Shown: positions 1 through 5,269 of the stretch, in pieces
How the letters are laid out: each line of letters starts with the position of its first letter
Position numbering within the stretch: position 1 is the first letter of the stretch
NCBI GenBank assembly: GCA_019310745.1
Contig: JAFDDS010000226.1
Span: 1 to 5,269 of the forward strand
Length of the DNA stretch: 5,269 nt
DNA from: Deltaproteobacteria bacterium
Lineage (GTDB): Bacteria > Desulfobacterota > DSM-4660 > Desulfatiglandales > B25-G16
Direction: 5' to 3'
Notes under the pieces: model-generated
Seen by the model: only the letters and a program-made list of their open reading frames with translations
Told to the model about the DNA's origin: nothing
The model's database searches: none
Made by a program: the position numbers and the translations under genes

Positions 1-453
1 TCTGCGCCGAAAATCATTACACGTGATACAAAAACAGCTACCATAAAGCAAGGCACAAAGATTGTAATCCCTTCAGGTACAGATTCGAGTGGAAACAAAA
101 CATATGAACAGGTTGATGCCACGCTAAAACTCGAGGTGACTCCCAAAATAACACCAAATAACATGGTTATTTTGGATATTGATGTGAGTGATGACTATCC
201 TGATTATTCTCAAGCAATAGGCGAAAATGTTCCAATCAGAACCAAGAATGCCAATACACAGATGATGGTTGCCAGCGGAGATACGGTTATTATAGGAGGA
301 ATCTATAAGGAAAACACAAGCGATGTTATTGAGGGAGTGCCATGGCTCAGTAAAATACCTATCTTTGGATGGCTTTTCAAGAGAGAGGAAACGCAAAAGG
401 ATAAAAGTGAACTCCTCATCTTTCTGACACCTACTGTATTGCCAAGTCTCTAA
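1..453 (+). CDS. pilQ: Type IV pilus secretin PilQ, C-terminal part (5' end off the window)
   Basis: The frame is open from base 1 to the TAA at 451-453 and gives 150 residues with no start, so this is the 3' end of a longer gene. Secretins form the multimeric outer-membrane gate through which the type IV pilus passes. What is visible is the end of the secretin domain: SAPKIITRD (1-9), the VDATLKLEVTPKITP strand region (38-52), TKNANTQ (81-87), GDTVIIGGI (93-101), the secretin signature GVPWLSKIPIFGWLF (112-126), and the ELLIFLTP terminal strand (137-144). The TxNANTQ and VPWLSKIPIFGWLF pattern resembles PilQ more than GspD of type II secretion, but without the N-terminal AMIN/STN domains or the pilMNOP neighbours a GspD-like role is not excluded. 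There is no disruption in the visible part. A hairpin terminator follows 24 bases after the stop, so it is the last gene of its transcript. Confidence 0.9.
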   Translation, partial: SAPKIITRDTKTATIKQGTKIVIPSGTDSSGNKTYEQVDATLKLEVTPKITPNNMVILDIDVSDDYPDYSQAIGENVPIRTKNANTQMMVASGDTVIIGGIYKENTSDVIEGVPWLSKIPIFGWLFKREETQKDKSELLIFLTPTVLPSL

Positions 454-477
454 AATTTAAACTCTACTCACATAAAC

Positions 478-515
478 AAAAGGAGTGTTTATAATTATAA
501 ACAGCTCCTTTTTTT
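478..515. terminator. Rho-independent terminator, probably bidirectional
   Basis: An outer stem AAAAGGAG (478-485) pairs with CTCCTTTT (505-512), with one unpaired G at 504. It encloses an inner perfect palindrome, TGTTTATAA (486-494) with TTATAAACA (495-503). The plus strand continues in T to 515. The A-run at 478-481, extended by AAAC at 474-477, gives a U-rich tail on the minus strand. It lies between the secretin stop (453) and the end of the converging phosphatase gene (545), so it can serve both transcripts. Confidence 0.85.
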
Positions 516-544
516 ATCTTAAAAAAATCTTTTCGTAAAAATAT

Positions 545-1189
545 CTATAAAATCTTCAGAATATCCAAAAGATTATCTATATAATAATCAGCCTTGAGGG
601 ATTTGTTTTTGTATGCGATGAAAGGTACACCAGAGGCCTGACAAACAGTAAAATCTACTTCAGAATCACCTACATACAAACATTCCTGGGGTTCGATTCG
701 AAAAAAATTAAGAATCTTTTCCTGGGGTTCGATTCGAAAAAAATTAAGAATCTTGAAGATGGGCTCTGGATGTGGTTTGGGGTTTTCCACATCTAAGGAT
801 GAAACAACTATGTCAAAATAGTGACTAAGCCCGTTTATCGCGAGAACTTTTTCTATGGTATTGCTCCGATTTGTTGCTACTGCAAGACCATAATTCGGTT
901 TGAGAATATTGAGCACCTCTTTCAGGCCTGGCTCCAGAACCATATCCTTTATAAAGGGCACATAATCAAGCTTTAACCGATATTCCTGAGCCTTGACTTC
1001 ATAAGGAGTACCTCGAAAGATATAATGTAATGATTCTACTACAGTATGCATGTGAACAAACCCAACATCTTTATCTGTGAGTGGGGGGAGACCAAAATGG
1101 GATAGAATATGGTTATAGAAATTAACATTTGCCTGCTGCGAATCAAACATCACTCCATCGCAATCAAATATAATCACTGATGCACTCAT
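545..1189 (-). CDS. HAD-superfamily phosphatase (phosphoglycolate phosphatase-like) with a 12-residue internal duplication
   Basis: This 214-residue protein is probably a cytoplasmic hydrolase of small phosphate esters, of the Gph/phosphoglycolate phosphatase or beta-phosphoglucomutase type. All four HAD motifs are present: motif I FDCDGVMFDS with nucleophile D9 and acid D11, motif II T106 in VATNRS, motif III K138 in NPKPHPEP, and motif IV GDSEVD with D175 and D179. A helical cap of C1 type fits residues 15-90. The substrate cannot be deduced. Residues 146-157 (KILNFFRIEPQE) are repeated exactly at 158-169, between motifs III and IV, because of a 36-bp tandem duplication. With one copy the protein would be 202 residues and would align normally with the family, so the extra copy is the anomaly. 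It sits in the helix and loop leading to the motif IV strand and may impair folding. The ATG at 1189 is immediately before the catalytic DxD, as usual for HADs, but no good Shine-Dalgarno precedes it. It is divergent from nadB and convergent with the secretin gene. Confidence 0.88.
   Translation of the reverse strand: MSASVIIFDCDGVMFDSQQANVNFYNHILSHFGLPPLTDKDVGFVHMHTVVESLHYIFRGTPYEVKAQEYRLKLDYVPFIKDMVLEPGLKEVLNILKPNYGLAVATNRSNTIEKVLAINGLSHYFDIVVSSLDVENPKPHPEPIFKILNFFRIEPQEKILNFFRIEPQECLYVGDSEVDFTVCQASGVPFIAYKNKSLKADYYIDNLLDILKIL
683..754. repeat. Perfect 36-bp tandem duplication, two copies, inside the HAD phosphatase gene
   Basis: Copy one is 683-718 and copy two is 719-754; both begin TTCCTGGGGTTCG and end TTAAGAATCTT. 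All 36 bases match. The match fails at once on either side: base 682 (a) differs from 718 (t), and base 755 (g) differs from 719 (t). The identity therefore equals the period exactly, with no flanking microhomology. The unit is a multiple of three, so it adds 12 codons and keeps the frame. Confidence 0.97.
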
Positions 1190-1348
1190 AGGCTTTATAA
1201 TCTACTAATAGTCAACTAAAAGATCAATCATAACTTGCAATAGGCCACTTTTTATGCAAATTAATAAGCACTGAGCCAATTGTAAGATGTTGGCAGAATT
1301 CTGAACCATGAAGCGCTTTTTTCAGCAAAAAGATGAAAACTTTTGAAT

Positions 1349-1354
1349 AAGGAA
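1349..1354 (+). promoter_or_regulatory. Probable ribosome binding site choosing the ATG start of nadB
   Basis: AAGGAA precedes the ATG at 1358 by 3 bases (4 from AAGGA), which is short but usable. The in-frame TTG at 1343 would add MNKEQ and place this purine run inside the coding region, with only a weak AAAAAGA upstream of it. The ATG product begins [17 protein letters not shown], which puts the FAD-binding glycine motif at the usual distance from the N-terminus. Confidence 0.5.
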
Positions 1355-1357
1355 CAG

Positions 1358-2497
1358 ATGGAAATAAAATCAGATTATCTTATCATCGGAAGTGGCATTG
1401 CCGGACTCAGCTTTGCTCTCAAGGCAGCCCTGAGAGGAAAAGTTACCATAGTAACAAAAAAAAAGACAATGGATGCCTCTACCAATTATGCCCAGGGGGG
1501 TATTGCCTCAGTGTTAGACCCAAATGATTCATTCGATCTTCACATAAAAGATACATTAGATTCCGGTGCTGGCCTCTGTAACGAGCAAGTTGTTCACATG
1601 GTTGTCACAAATGGGCCTGATATGATTAAAGAGCTTGTCTCTCTTGGGGTTAACTTCTCACATGATACAACACAGGCTGACAGATTAGATCTCACACAGG
1701 AAGGAGGCCATTCCAGAAGAAGGATTGTCCATACCACAGATCTTACCGGGCAAGAGGTGGAAAGAGCCCTTATCCATAATGTGGAGAAGAATAAAAATAT
1801 TCAGATCTATGAAAATCATATGGTTATAGACCTGATTACTACATCAAAATTTATAAAAAGAGGTCTGTCAACCAATGAGACTAAAGAGACATGCTGGGGT
1901 GCCTATGTTCTGGACACAATCACAGGCGAGGTAAATACCTTCCTGTCCAGGATAACAATCCTTGCAACTGGGGGAGCAGGTAAGGTGTATCTTTATACCA
2001 GCAACCCTGATATTGCCACTGGTGATGGTGTGGCTATTGGGTATAGGGCCGGGGCAAAGGTGGCAAACATGGAATTCGTACAATTCCACCCTACGTGCCT
2101 CTACCATCCGATAGAAAAAAATTTTTTGATTAGTGAGTCAGTCAGAGGTGAGGGAGGGCGATTGATTAATAAAAAGGGCGATCATTTCATGGAACACTAC
2201 CACCCTTTAAAGGATTTAGCCCTGAGAGATGTTGTGGCACGATCAATTGATGCTGAATTAAAGAAAAGCGGCGATGAATGCGTTTATCTGGATATACGTC
2301 ACCGATCCCCGGATTTTATAAAAAACCGGTTTCCAAACATCTACATGAAGTGTTTAGAGCTCAACATAGATATTACTAAAGAACCCATTCCAGTAGTGCC
2401 TGCTGCTCATTATATGTGTGGTGGCATTACGACAGATACGCAGGGGCGGACCAATATAACCAATCTCTACGCAATAGGTGAGGTAGCCTGTACATAG
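1358..2497 (+). CDS. nadB: 5' fragment of nadB as it would actually be translated (truncated)
   Basis: This is the open frame that translation would follow in the sequence as given: 379 residues from the ATG at 1358, or 384 if the TTG at 1343 is used. It ends ...[11 protein letters not shown] just after entering the second copy of the duplication. It keeps most of the FAD-binding domain and the capping domain, with H244, R295 and H351. It lacks the [10 protein letters not shown] segment that closes the FAD site and binds the substrate carboxylate, and all of the C-terminal helical domain. Such a product is very unlikely to be active. Confidence 0.8.
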   Translation: MEIKSDYLIIGSGIAGLSFALKAALRGKVTIVTKKKTMDASTNYAQGGIASVLDPNDSFDLHIKDTLDSGAGLCNEQVVHMVVTNGPDMIKELVSLGVNFSHDTTQADRLDLTQEGGHSRRRIVHTTDLTGQEVERALIHNVEKNKNIQIYENHMVIDLITTSKFIKRGLSTNETKETCWGAYVLDTITGEVNTFLSRITILATGGAGKVYLYTSNPDIATGDGVAIGYRAGAKVANMEFVQFHPTCLYHPIEKNFLISESVRGEGGRLINKKGDHFMEHYHPLKDLALRDVVARSIDAELKKSGDECVYLDIRHRSPDFIKNRFPNIYMKCLELNIDITKEPIPVVPAAHYMCGGITTDTQGRTNITNLYAIGEVACT

Positions 2498-2513
2498 GTG
2501 AGGTAGCCTGTAC
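2474..2513. repeat. Perfect 20-bp tandem duplication, two copies, causing the nadB frameshift
   Basis: Copy one is 2474-2493 and copy two is 2494-2513; the unit begins ATAGGTGAGG and ends TAGCCTGTAC. All 20 bases match, and the match stops at both edges: 2473 (a) differs from 2493 (c), and 2514 (c) differs from 2494 (a). Because 20 is not a multiple of three the downstream frame moves. The junction codon sequence TGT ACA TAG supplies the premature stop. Confidence 0.97.
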
Positions 2514-2985
2514 CGGGCTACATGGCGCAAACCGATTAGCCAGTAATTCTCTTATAGAGGCCCTTGTTTTTTCACGATTCGCCTTTGAAGACAGCGCCAA
2601 GACAATTACTGGTACAGATGGCTATCAATTCCCCCATATTCCTCTTTGGGACACAGGTTCAGCAACTGACAGCGATGAATCTGTGGTCGTTTCCCATAAC
2701 TGGGATGAGGTAAGAAGAATGATGTGGAACTATGTGGGCATAGTCAGGACAGATAAGAGGTTGATCAGGGCCATGAGGAGGATAGAGGTCATCCAACAGG
2801 AAATCAAGGATTACTATTGGGATTTTATAATCACAAGGGATTTGTTGGAGCTGAGAAATCTGGCAACTGTTGCCGAGTTAATCATCACCTCTGCTACCAT
2901 GCGGAAGGAAAGCCGTGGTCTTCATTATAACCTGGATTACCTGGAACGGGATGACAAGAACTGGCGCCATGATACGATTATTTAG
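2494..2985 (+). pseudogene. nadB: 3' fragment of nadB (C-terminal domain, no start of its own)
   Basis: The shifted frame is open from 2482, just after a TGA at 2479-2481, to the TAG at 2983-2985. From the second copy of the duplication it reads [20 protein letters not shown], then the NadB C-terminal helical domain, including [20 protein letters not shown] and the terminal [11 protein letters not shown]. There is no plausible ribosome binding site. The first usable start is a GTG at 2683, well inside the C-terminal domain. It is therefore the detached end of nadB and not a separate gene. Confidence 0.88.
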
Positions 2986-3074
2986 GAAATACGGTATAGC
3001 AGAGAAAAAAGGAAAAAAACGTATGTGTAGTTCTGTGACTATTGAGATACTAGGAAATCAGATACTTATATTAT

Positions 3075-3263
3075 TTACCAGAGAGTAATCGGGAATCGTA
3101 TTAATAAACGCTGAAATAGCCTCTCCCGTCCCGTAATCTTAAGCCATGTCATTACAAAGGCATAGAGTAAGCCCAAAGAGATGGCGCCAAGGACACTATA
3201 AAGAAGCCCCATAAATATAAGGTGTCCAACATCCCATGCCCACTCAAAACAAAAAGGGAACAT
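3075..3263 (-). CDS. Small membrane protein (62 aa) translationally coupled to the NrfD-type subunit
   Basis: I do not recognise a named family. The 62-residue product has a short N-terminus rich in aromatic and potentially functional residues (FCFEWAWDVGH, positions 4-14). One long hydrophobic segment follows at about 15-41, then a basic tail (KITGRERLFQRLLIR, 42-56). By the positive-inside rule the tail is likely cytoplasmic and the EWAWD end outside. The ATG at 3263 lies one base after the TAA of the NrfD-type gene. Its strong Shine-Dalgarno lies within the last codons of that gene, so the two are almost surely translated in step. That argues the small protein is a true subunit or assembly/stability factor of the membrane complex. 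E7, W8, W10, D11 and H14 next to the membrane could touch quinone or a cofactor, but that is only an inference. It is the last gene of the unit and converges on nadB. Confidence 0.75.
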   Translation of the reverse strand: MFPFCFEWAWDVGHLIFMGLLYSVLGAISLGLLYAFVMTWLKITGRERLFQRLLIRFPITLW

Positions 3264-3264
3264 A

Positions 3265-4563
3265 TTAGCTCCTTTTGATAATCCCTGAATCTGTTACCAC
3301 TTTGCTAAGAATTTCGACTGGATTCATTTCTGCCTCTTGCGGAAACAGGGGCAGATATCTATAAGAAAGCGAAAATAAAAGTATTCCATAGCCAACGGAT
3401 CCTACTGCAATTCCCCACTCCTGCCAGGTTGGAAAGTAACTCATAAACTTGTCAAATGGCATAACTGGTATGGCAAGTGTCTGGATACTAAACACAAACC
3501 TGTTAAACACAATACCAATAACATTCATCAGGGCACCTATAATAAGAAGATCATTTTTCTCTCTGAATTTTGGGGTTATCAGAATAATTGCCGGAATAAT
3601 ACCGAAAATCCCTATCTCGGCAATAATAAGCCACATTCCATAGGGTCCTTGATAAAAATCCGTAAATGACATGCCAGCCCGAGGAACAACCCCATAAGCC
3701 CAGACGATCGTGTCCACGATCTTGAATAAAATATAGGTGGCAAGGAGCCAGCCTGAAATCTTGGCTAACAAGTTAAACACACTCCTTTTTATCAATTCTT
3801 TTTTTGTGGCCTTCTGGGCGATCCATACACAAAGTAAGGTAAAAGACGGGCCTGCGGCAATAGAGGAATGTATAAATAAAAAGAAGGTCCACGGCCATAT
3901 AAGAAAGCCCTCTCTAAAGGCAAAAGGGCGACCAAACAGCACACCAAACATCCCGCCCAATGAACCTTGATGAAAAAAAGAAAGAAACGTTCCTACAGCA
4001 GCAAACAGGGCTATTATATGATGGAGGTTATTACCAAAGATATCAATCTCTGGTATCTCCTTTAGTTTTCTATTGGACAGCACCAAAGGAAGATATTCAA
4101 TGGTTAGTACGCCGAGGTATGCAGTGATACAAAAAGAGACCTCGGTCAACATTGAATGGACATTTGCATGCCAGAAAATAAACCACCCCCTTAGTGGTTG
4201 TCCAATGTCTACCCCAAGCATTGCAATGGCAGATGAGTAACAAATGAAACCGATAACAACAGCTGCATTGACAACAGCCTTCAGATTTTCGCGGAAGGGA
4301 TAAATAAAAACTTCGCCAATGATGTGGGTCAAAAATCCTGTAAAGAATGCGCCTGCACCAAGGGCAATCATGGAAAGATCAAACACAATCCACAAACCAA
4401 ATGCAAAATAGTGATTCATGTTTGTCTGGTTCAGCCCTTTAAAAAAACATAAAAAGGCTGACACCAAACCCCAGGCAATAAGGGCGATCCATAGAACCAT
4501 CCATGGCACAAATGTCTTTAAGGAACATCTTTGAACACCATTGGGGATTAAAGCCAAATCCAT
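3265..4563 (-). CDS. NrfD/HybB-family quinone-interacting integral membrane subunit
   Basis: This 432-residue protein is highly hydrophobic, with about ten predicted helices at roughly 19-41, 52-78, 97-117, 138-162, 181-198, 222-249, 265-290, 309-330, 338-360 and 385-404. It matches the ten-helix HybB/DsrP/ActC branch of the NrfD family better than the eight-helix PsrC form. Family-like stretches include GWFIFWHANVHSML (126-139), ITAYLGVLTIEYLPLVL (146-162) and LSFFHQGSLGGMFGVLFG (194-211). In characterised members this subunit binds menaquinone or ubiquinone in the membrane and exchanges electrons with a partner Fe-S protein, usually without bound haem. That partner is encoded 43 bases upstream. 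The ATG at 4563 has AAAGGG six bases before it. The protein is full length with no disruption. Which larger complex it serves (DsrMKJOP-like, hydrogenase-2-like, molybdoenzyme or multihaem cytochrome) cannot be told from this window, so I give no gene symbol. Confidence 0.9.
   Translation of the reverse strand: MDLALIPNGVQRCSLKTFVPWMVLWIALIAWGLVSAFLCFFKGLNQTNMNHYFAFGLWIVFDLSMIALGAGAFFTGFLTHIIGEVFIYPFRENLKAVVNAAVVIGFICYSSAIAMLGVDIGQPLRGWFIFWHANVHSMLTEVSFCITAYLGVLTIEYLPLVLSNRKLKEIPEIDIFGNNLHHIIALFAAVGTFLSFFHQGSLGGMFGVLFGRPFAFREGFLIWPWTFFLFIHSSIAAGPSFTLLCVWIAQKATKKELIKRSVFNLLAKISGWLLATYILFKIVDTIVWAYGVVPRAGMSFTDFYQGPYGMWLIIAEIGIFGIIPAIILITPKFREKNDLLIIGALMNVIGIVFNRFVFSIQTLAIPVMPFDKFMSYFPTWQEWGIAVGSVGYGILLFSLSYRYLPLFPQEAEMNPVEILSKVVTDSGIIKRS
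3269..3276 (-). promoter_or_regulatory. Strong ribosome binding site of the 62-aa protein, inside the end of the NrfD-type gene
   Basis: Read on the minus strand, AAAAGGAG lies 5 bases before the ATG at 3263. It overlaps the final KRS codons of the upstream gene, whose TAA is at 3267-3265. This is a canonical arrangement for translational coupling and is good support that the small gene is real. Confidence 0.8.
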
Positions 4564-4569
4564 AATTAG

Positions 4570-4575
4570 CCCTTT
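4570..4575 (-). promoter_or_regulatory. Ribosome binding site of the NrfD-type gene
   Basis: On the minus strand, AAAGGG lies six bases upstream of the ATG at 4563. It falls in the 43-base gap after the Fe-S gene stop at 4607. The gap shows no terminator-like hairpin, so the genes are expected to share a transcript. Confidence 0.6.
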
Positions 4576-4606
4576 GTTTTGTTGGTTTTATTGCGTGCAA
4601 CTGACA

Positions 4607-5269
4607 TTATTTAAATTCCCCAGTCAAATAATTATCTGCCATGCGCCTCACCCAGTTTTTCGTGCTCATATAATATACCTTGGGTTCGGTACCAAGCCTC
4701 TCCAGCAATCGAAAGGCATGCGGACTTTTGATAAGCTGAGAAACCTTATGCTCAAAGTTATTAAGGTCACCAAAGGTTATGGCCCTTGTGGGACAGGCCT
4801 CTACACAGGCAGGAATATATTCATCTTCCTTCAGATCTCTTCTGCCCTCCGCATATGCCTTTGACTTGGCCCTCATAAGCCTATGGTGGCAGAATGTACA
4901 CTTCTCTACTACGCCTCGCATCCTTGGGGAAACCTCTGGAGAGAGATATCTGTCCATACCTTCAGGGAAAGAGGGATCAAACCAGTTAAAAGCCCTTGCG
5001 TGATAGGGACATGCAGCCATACAGTATCTACAACCTATACACCTTGTATAAATCTGGCTTATTGTTCCAGTGTTTGGATCTTTTCTAGTTGCTGTTGCCG
5101 GACACACTGGTACACATGGTGGATTATCACACTGCATACAAGGTCTGGGTATATACACGACCTCAGTTTTCGGAAACTCTTTTCCATTCGTTATCATGTA
5201 AATCTGAAGCCAGGCTATGTTCCTTGTCTTATCCGATTCATCATATAATACAGAAATATTATTTTCAGA
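4607..5269 (-). CDS. Four-cluster [4Fe-4S] ferredoxin-type electron-transfer subunit (DsrO/PsrB/HybA-like), N-terminus off the window
   Basis: The minus-strand frame is open to the right edge, giving 220 visible residues plus a TAA. The first in-window ATG (5197-5195) would cut the protein. The residues before it read SENNISVLYDESDK, and SENN is the usual sequel to the first CxxCxxxC cluster motif of this family, so the true start lies beyond 5269. Visible cysteines are C44-C47-C52-C56 (CMQCDNPPCVPVC), C77-C80-C83-C87 (CIGCRYCMAAC), C124-C127 (CTFC) and C155-C159 (CVEAC). These 12 ligands, with the missing N-terminal group, fit the 16-Cys, four-cluster plan. The ending LGTEPKVYYM is also typical. 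The protein would pass electrons between the NrfD-type quinone subunit and a catalytic or cytochrome partner. Whether it is periplasmic with a Tat signal (as in DsrO or HybA) or cytoplasmic cannot be judged without the N-terminus. Confidence 0.9.
   Translation of the reverse strand, partial: SENNISVLYDESDKTRNIAWLQIYMITNGKEFPKTEVVYIPRPCMQCDNPPCVPVCPATATRKDPNTGTISQIYTRCIGCRYCMAACPYHARAFNWFDPSFPEGMDRYLSPEVSPRMRGVVEKCTFCHHRLMRAKSKAYAEGRRDLKEDEYIPACVEACPTRAITFGDLNNFEHKVSQLIKSPHAFRLLERLGTEPKVYYMSTKNWVRRMADNYLTGEFK

Larger units (their letters stand above)
1358..2985 (+). pseudogene. nadB: nadB, L-aspartate oxidase, frameshifted by a 20-bp tandem duplication
   Basis: NadB is a cytoplasmic FAD enzyme that oxidises L-aspartate to iminoaspartate, which NadA then uses to make quinolinate for NAD; it can use oxygen or fumarate as acceptor. 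Numbered from the ATG at 1358, the sequence shows the FAD dinucleotide motif GSGIAG (11-16), [10 protein letters not shown] (43-52), [14 protein letters not shown] (118-131), ATGGAGKVY (203-211), FHPT with H244, ESVRGEGG (260-267), DVVARSID with R295, and HYMCGG with H351. After codon 378 a duplicated 20-bp block puts a TAG at 2495-2497. Removing one copy restores [19 protein letters not shown], with substrate-binding R386, and a continuous 535-residue protein of normal NadB length ending at 2985. Succinate dehydrogenase/fumarate reductase flavoprotein subunits are related, but the RRIVH segment and the C-terminal [11 protein letters not shown] fit NadB. No nadA or nadC neighbour is visible. 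Confidence 0.92.

Noticed and set aside
124..396. Minus-strand open frame of 90 codons opposite the secretin gene
   Set aside because: It lies fully antisense to a clear secretin C-terminus and has no recognisable protein character.
1190..1357. Possible sigma-70 promoters between the divergent phosphatase gene and nadB (TTGCAA at 1235-1240, TATAAT at 1196-1201)
   Set aside because: The region must hold promoters, but no -35/-10 pair with correct spacing stands out. TATAAT at 1196 has no convincing -35, and TTGCAA at 1235 has only a poor -10 at 17-19 bases.
1868..2107. Minus-strand open frame of 79 codons inside nadB
   Set aside because: It is antisense to conserved NadB motifs ([13 protein letters not shown]) and so is a shadow of that gene.
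2474..2513. Programmed frameshifting in nadB
   Set aside because: The frame change is fully explained by an extra 20-bp copy, and there is no slippery heptamer at the junction.
3045..3066. Direct repeat AGATACT (3045-3051 and 3060-3066) between nadB and the small membrane protein gene
   Set aside because: Seven bases repeated once in AT-rich spacer is within chance expectation, and it forms no hairpin.
2986..3074. Terminator between the converging nadB and respiratory unit
   Set aside because: The 89-base gap has A-rich runs (U-rich on the minus strand) but no stem that would make a rho-independent terminator.
3449..3970. Two plus-strand open frames opposite the NrfD-type gene
   Set aside because: Both are antisense to a well-supported ten-helix protein and their translations show no domain.
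4541..5248. Three plus-strand open frames opposite the Fe-S gene
   Set aside because: They mirror the cysteine-rich coding strand and have no supporting start sites or motifs.

Overview
The window looks like part of a chromosome from a moderately AT-rich, Gram-negative, probably anaerobic bacterium. A type IV pilus secretin implies an outer membrane. A Fe-S/NrfD-type quinone-linked module implies anaerobic or multi-branched respiration. Possible sources include Nitrospirota, Desulfobacterota-like bacteria or Brocadiales, but nothing in these 5.3 kb settles the phylum.

Layout from left to right. (1) Positions 1-453 (+) hold the last 150 codons of a PilQ-type secretin; the rest lies off the left edge. 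A strong hairpin at 478-515, U-rich on both sides, terminates it and probably also the converging gene. (2) Positions 545-1189 (-) hold a HAD-superfamily phosphatase of the phosphoglycolate phosphatase type. It carries a perfect 36-bp in-frame tandem duplication that repeats 12 residues. (3) Positions 1358-2985 (+) hold nadB, L-aspartate oxidase, the first enzyme of de novo NAD synthesis. A perfect 20-bp tandem duplication at 2474-2513 shifts the frame and stops translation at 2495-2497; the C-terminal 156 codons follow intact in another frame. (4) Positions 3075-5269 (-) hold a tight three-gene unit. Its order in the direction of transcription is a four-cluster-type ferredoxin subunit (incomplete at the right edge), a 10-helix NrfD/HybB-family quinone-binding membrane subunit, and a 62-residue membrane protein whose ATG lies one base after the NrfD stop codon.

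The respiratory unit forms the usual electron wire: quinone at the NrfD subunit, Fe-S clusters in the ferredoxin subunit, and a catalytic or cytochrome subunit presumably encoded beyond the right edge. The secretin, the phosphatase and nadB show no functional link to it or to each other.

The most notable point is that two neighbouring genes each carry an exact two-copy tandem duplication (36 bp and 20 bp) whose match stops precisely at the unit boundary. This may be an assembly or joining artefact, or real recent mutation, and it decides whether this genome has a working nadB. I do not see a clearly novel biological system. The small NrfD-coupled membrane protein is the best candidate for something under-described.
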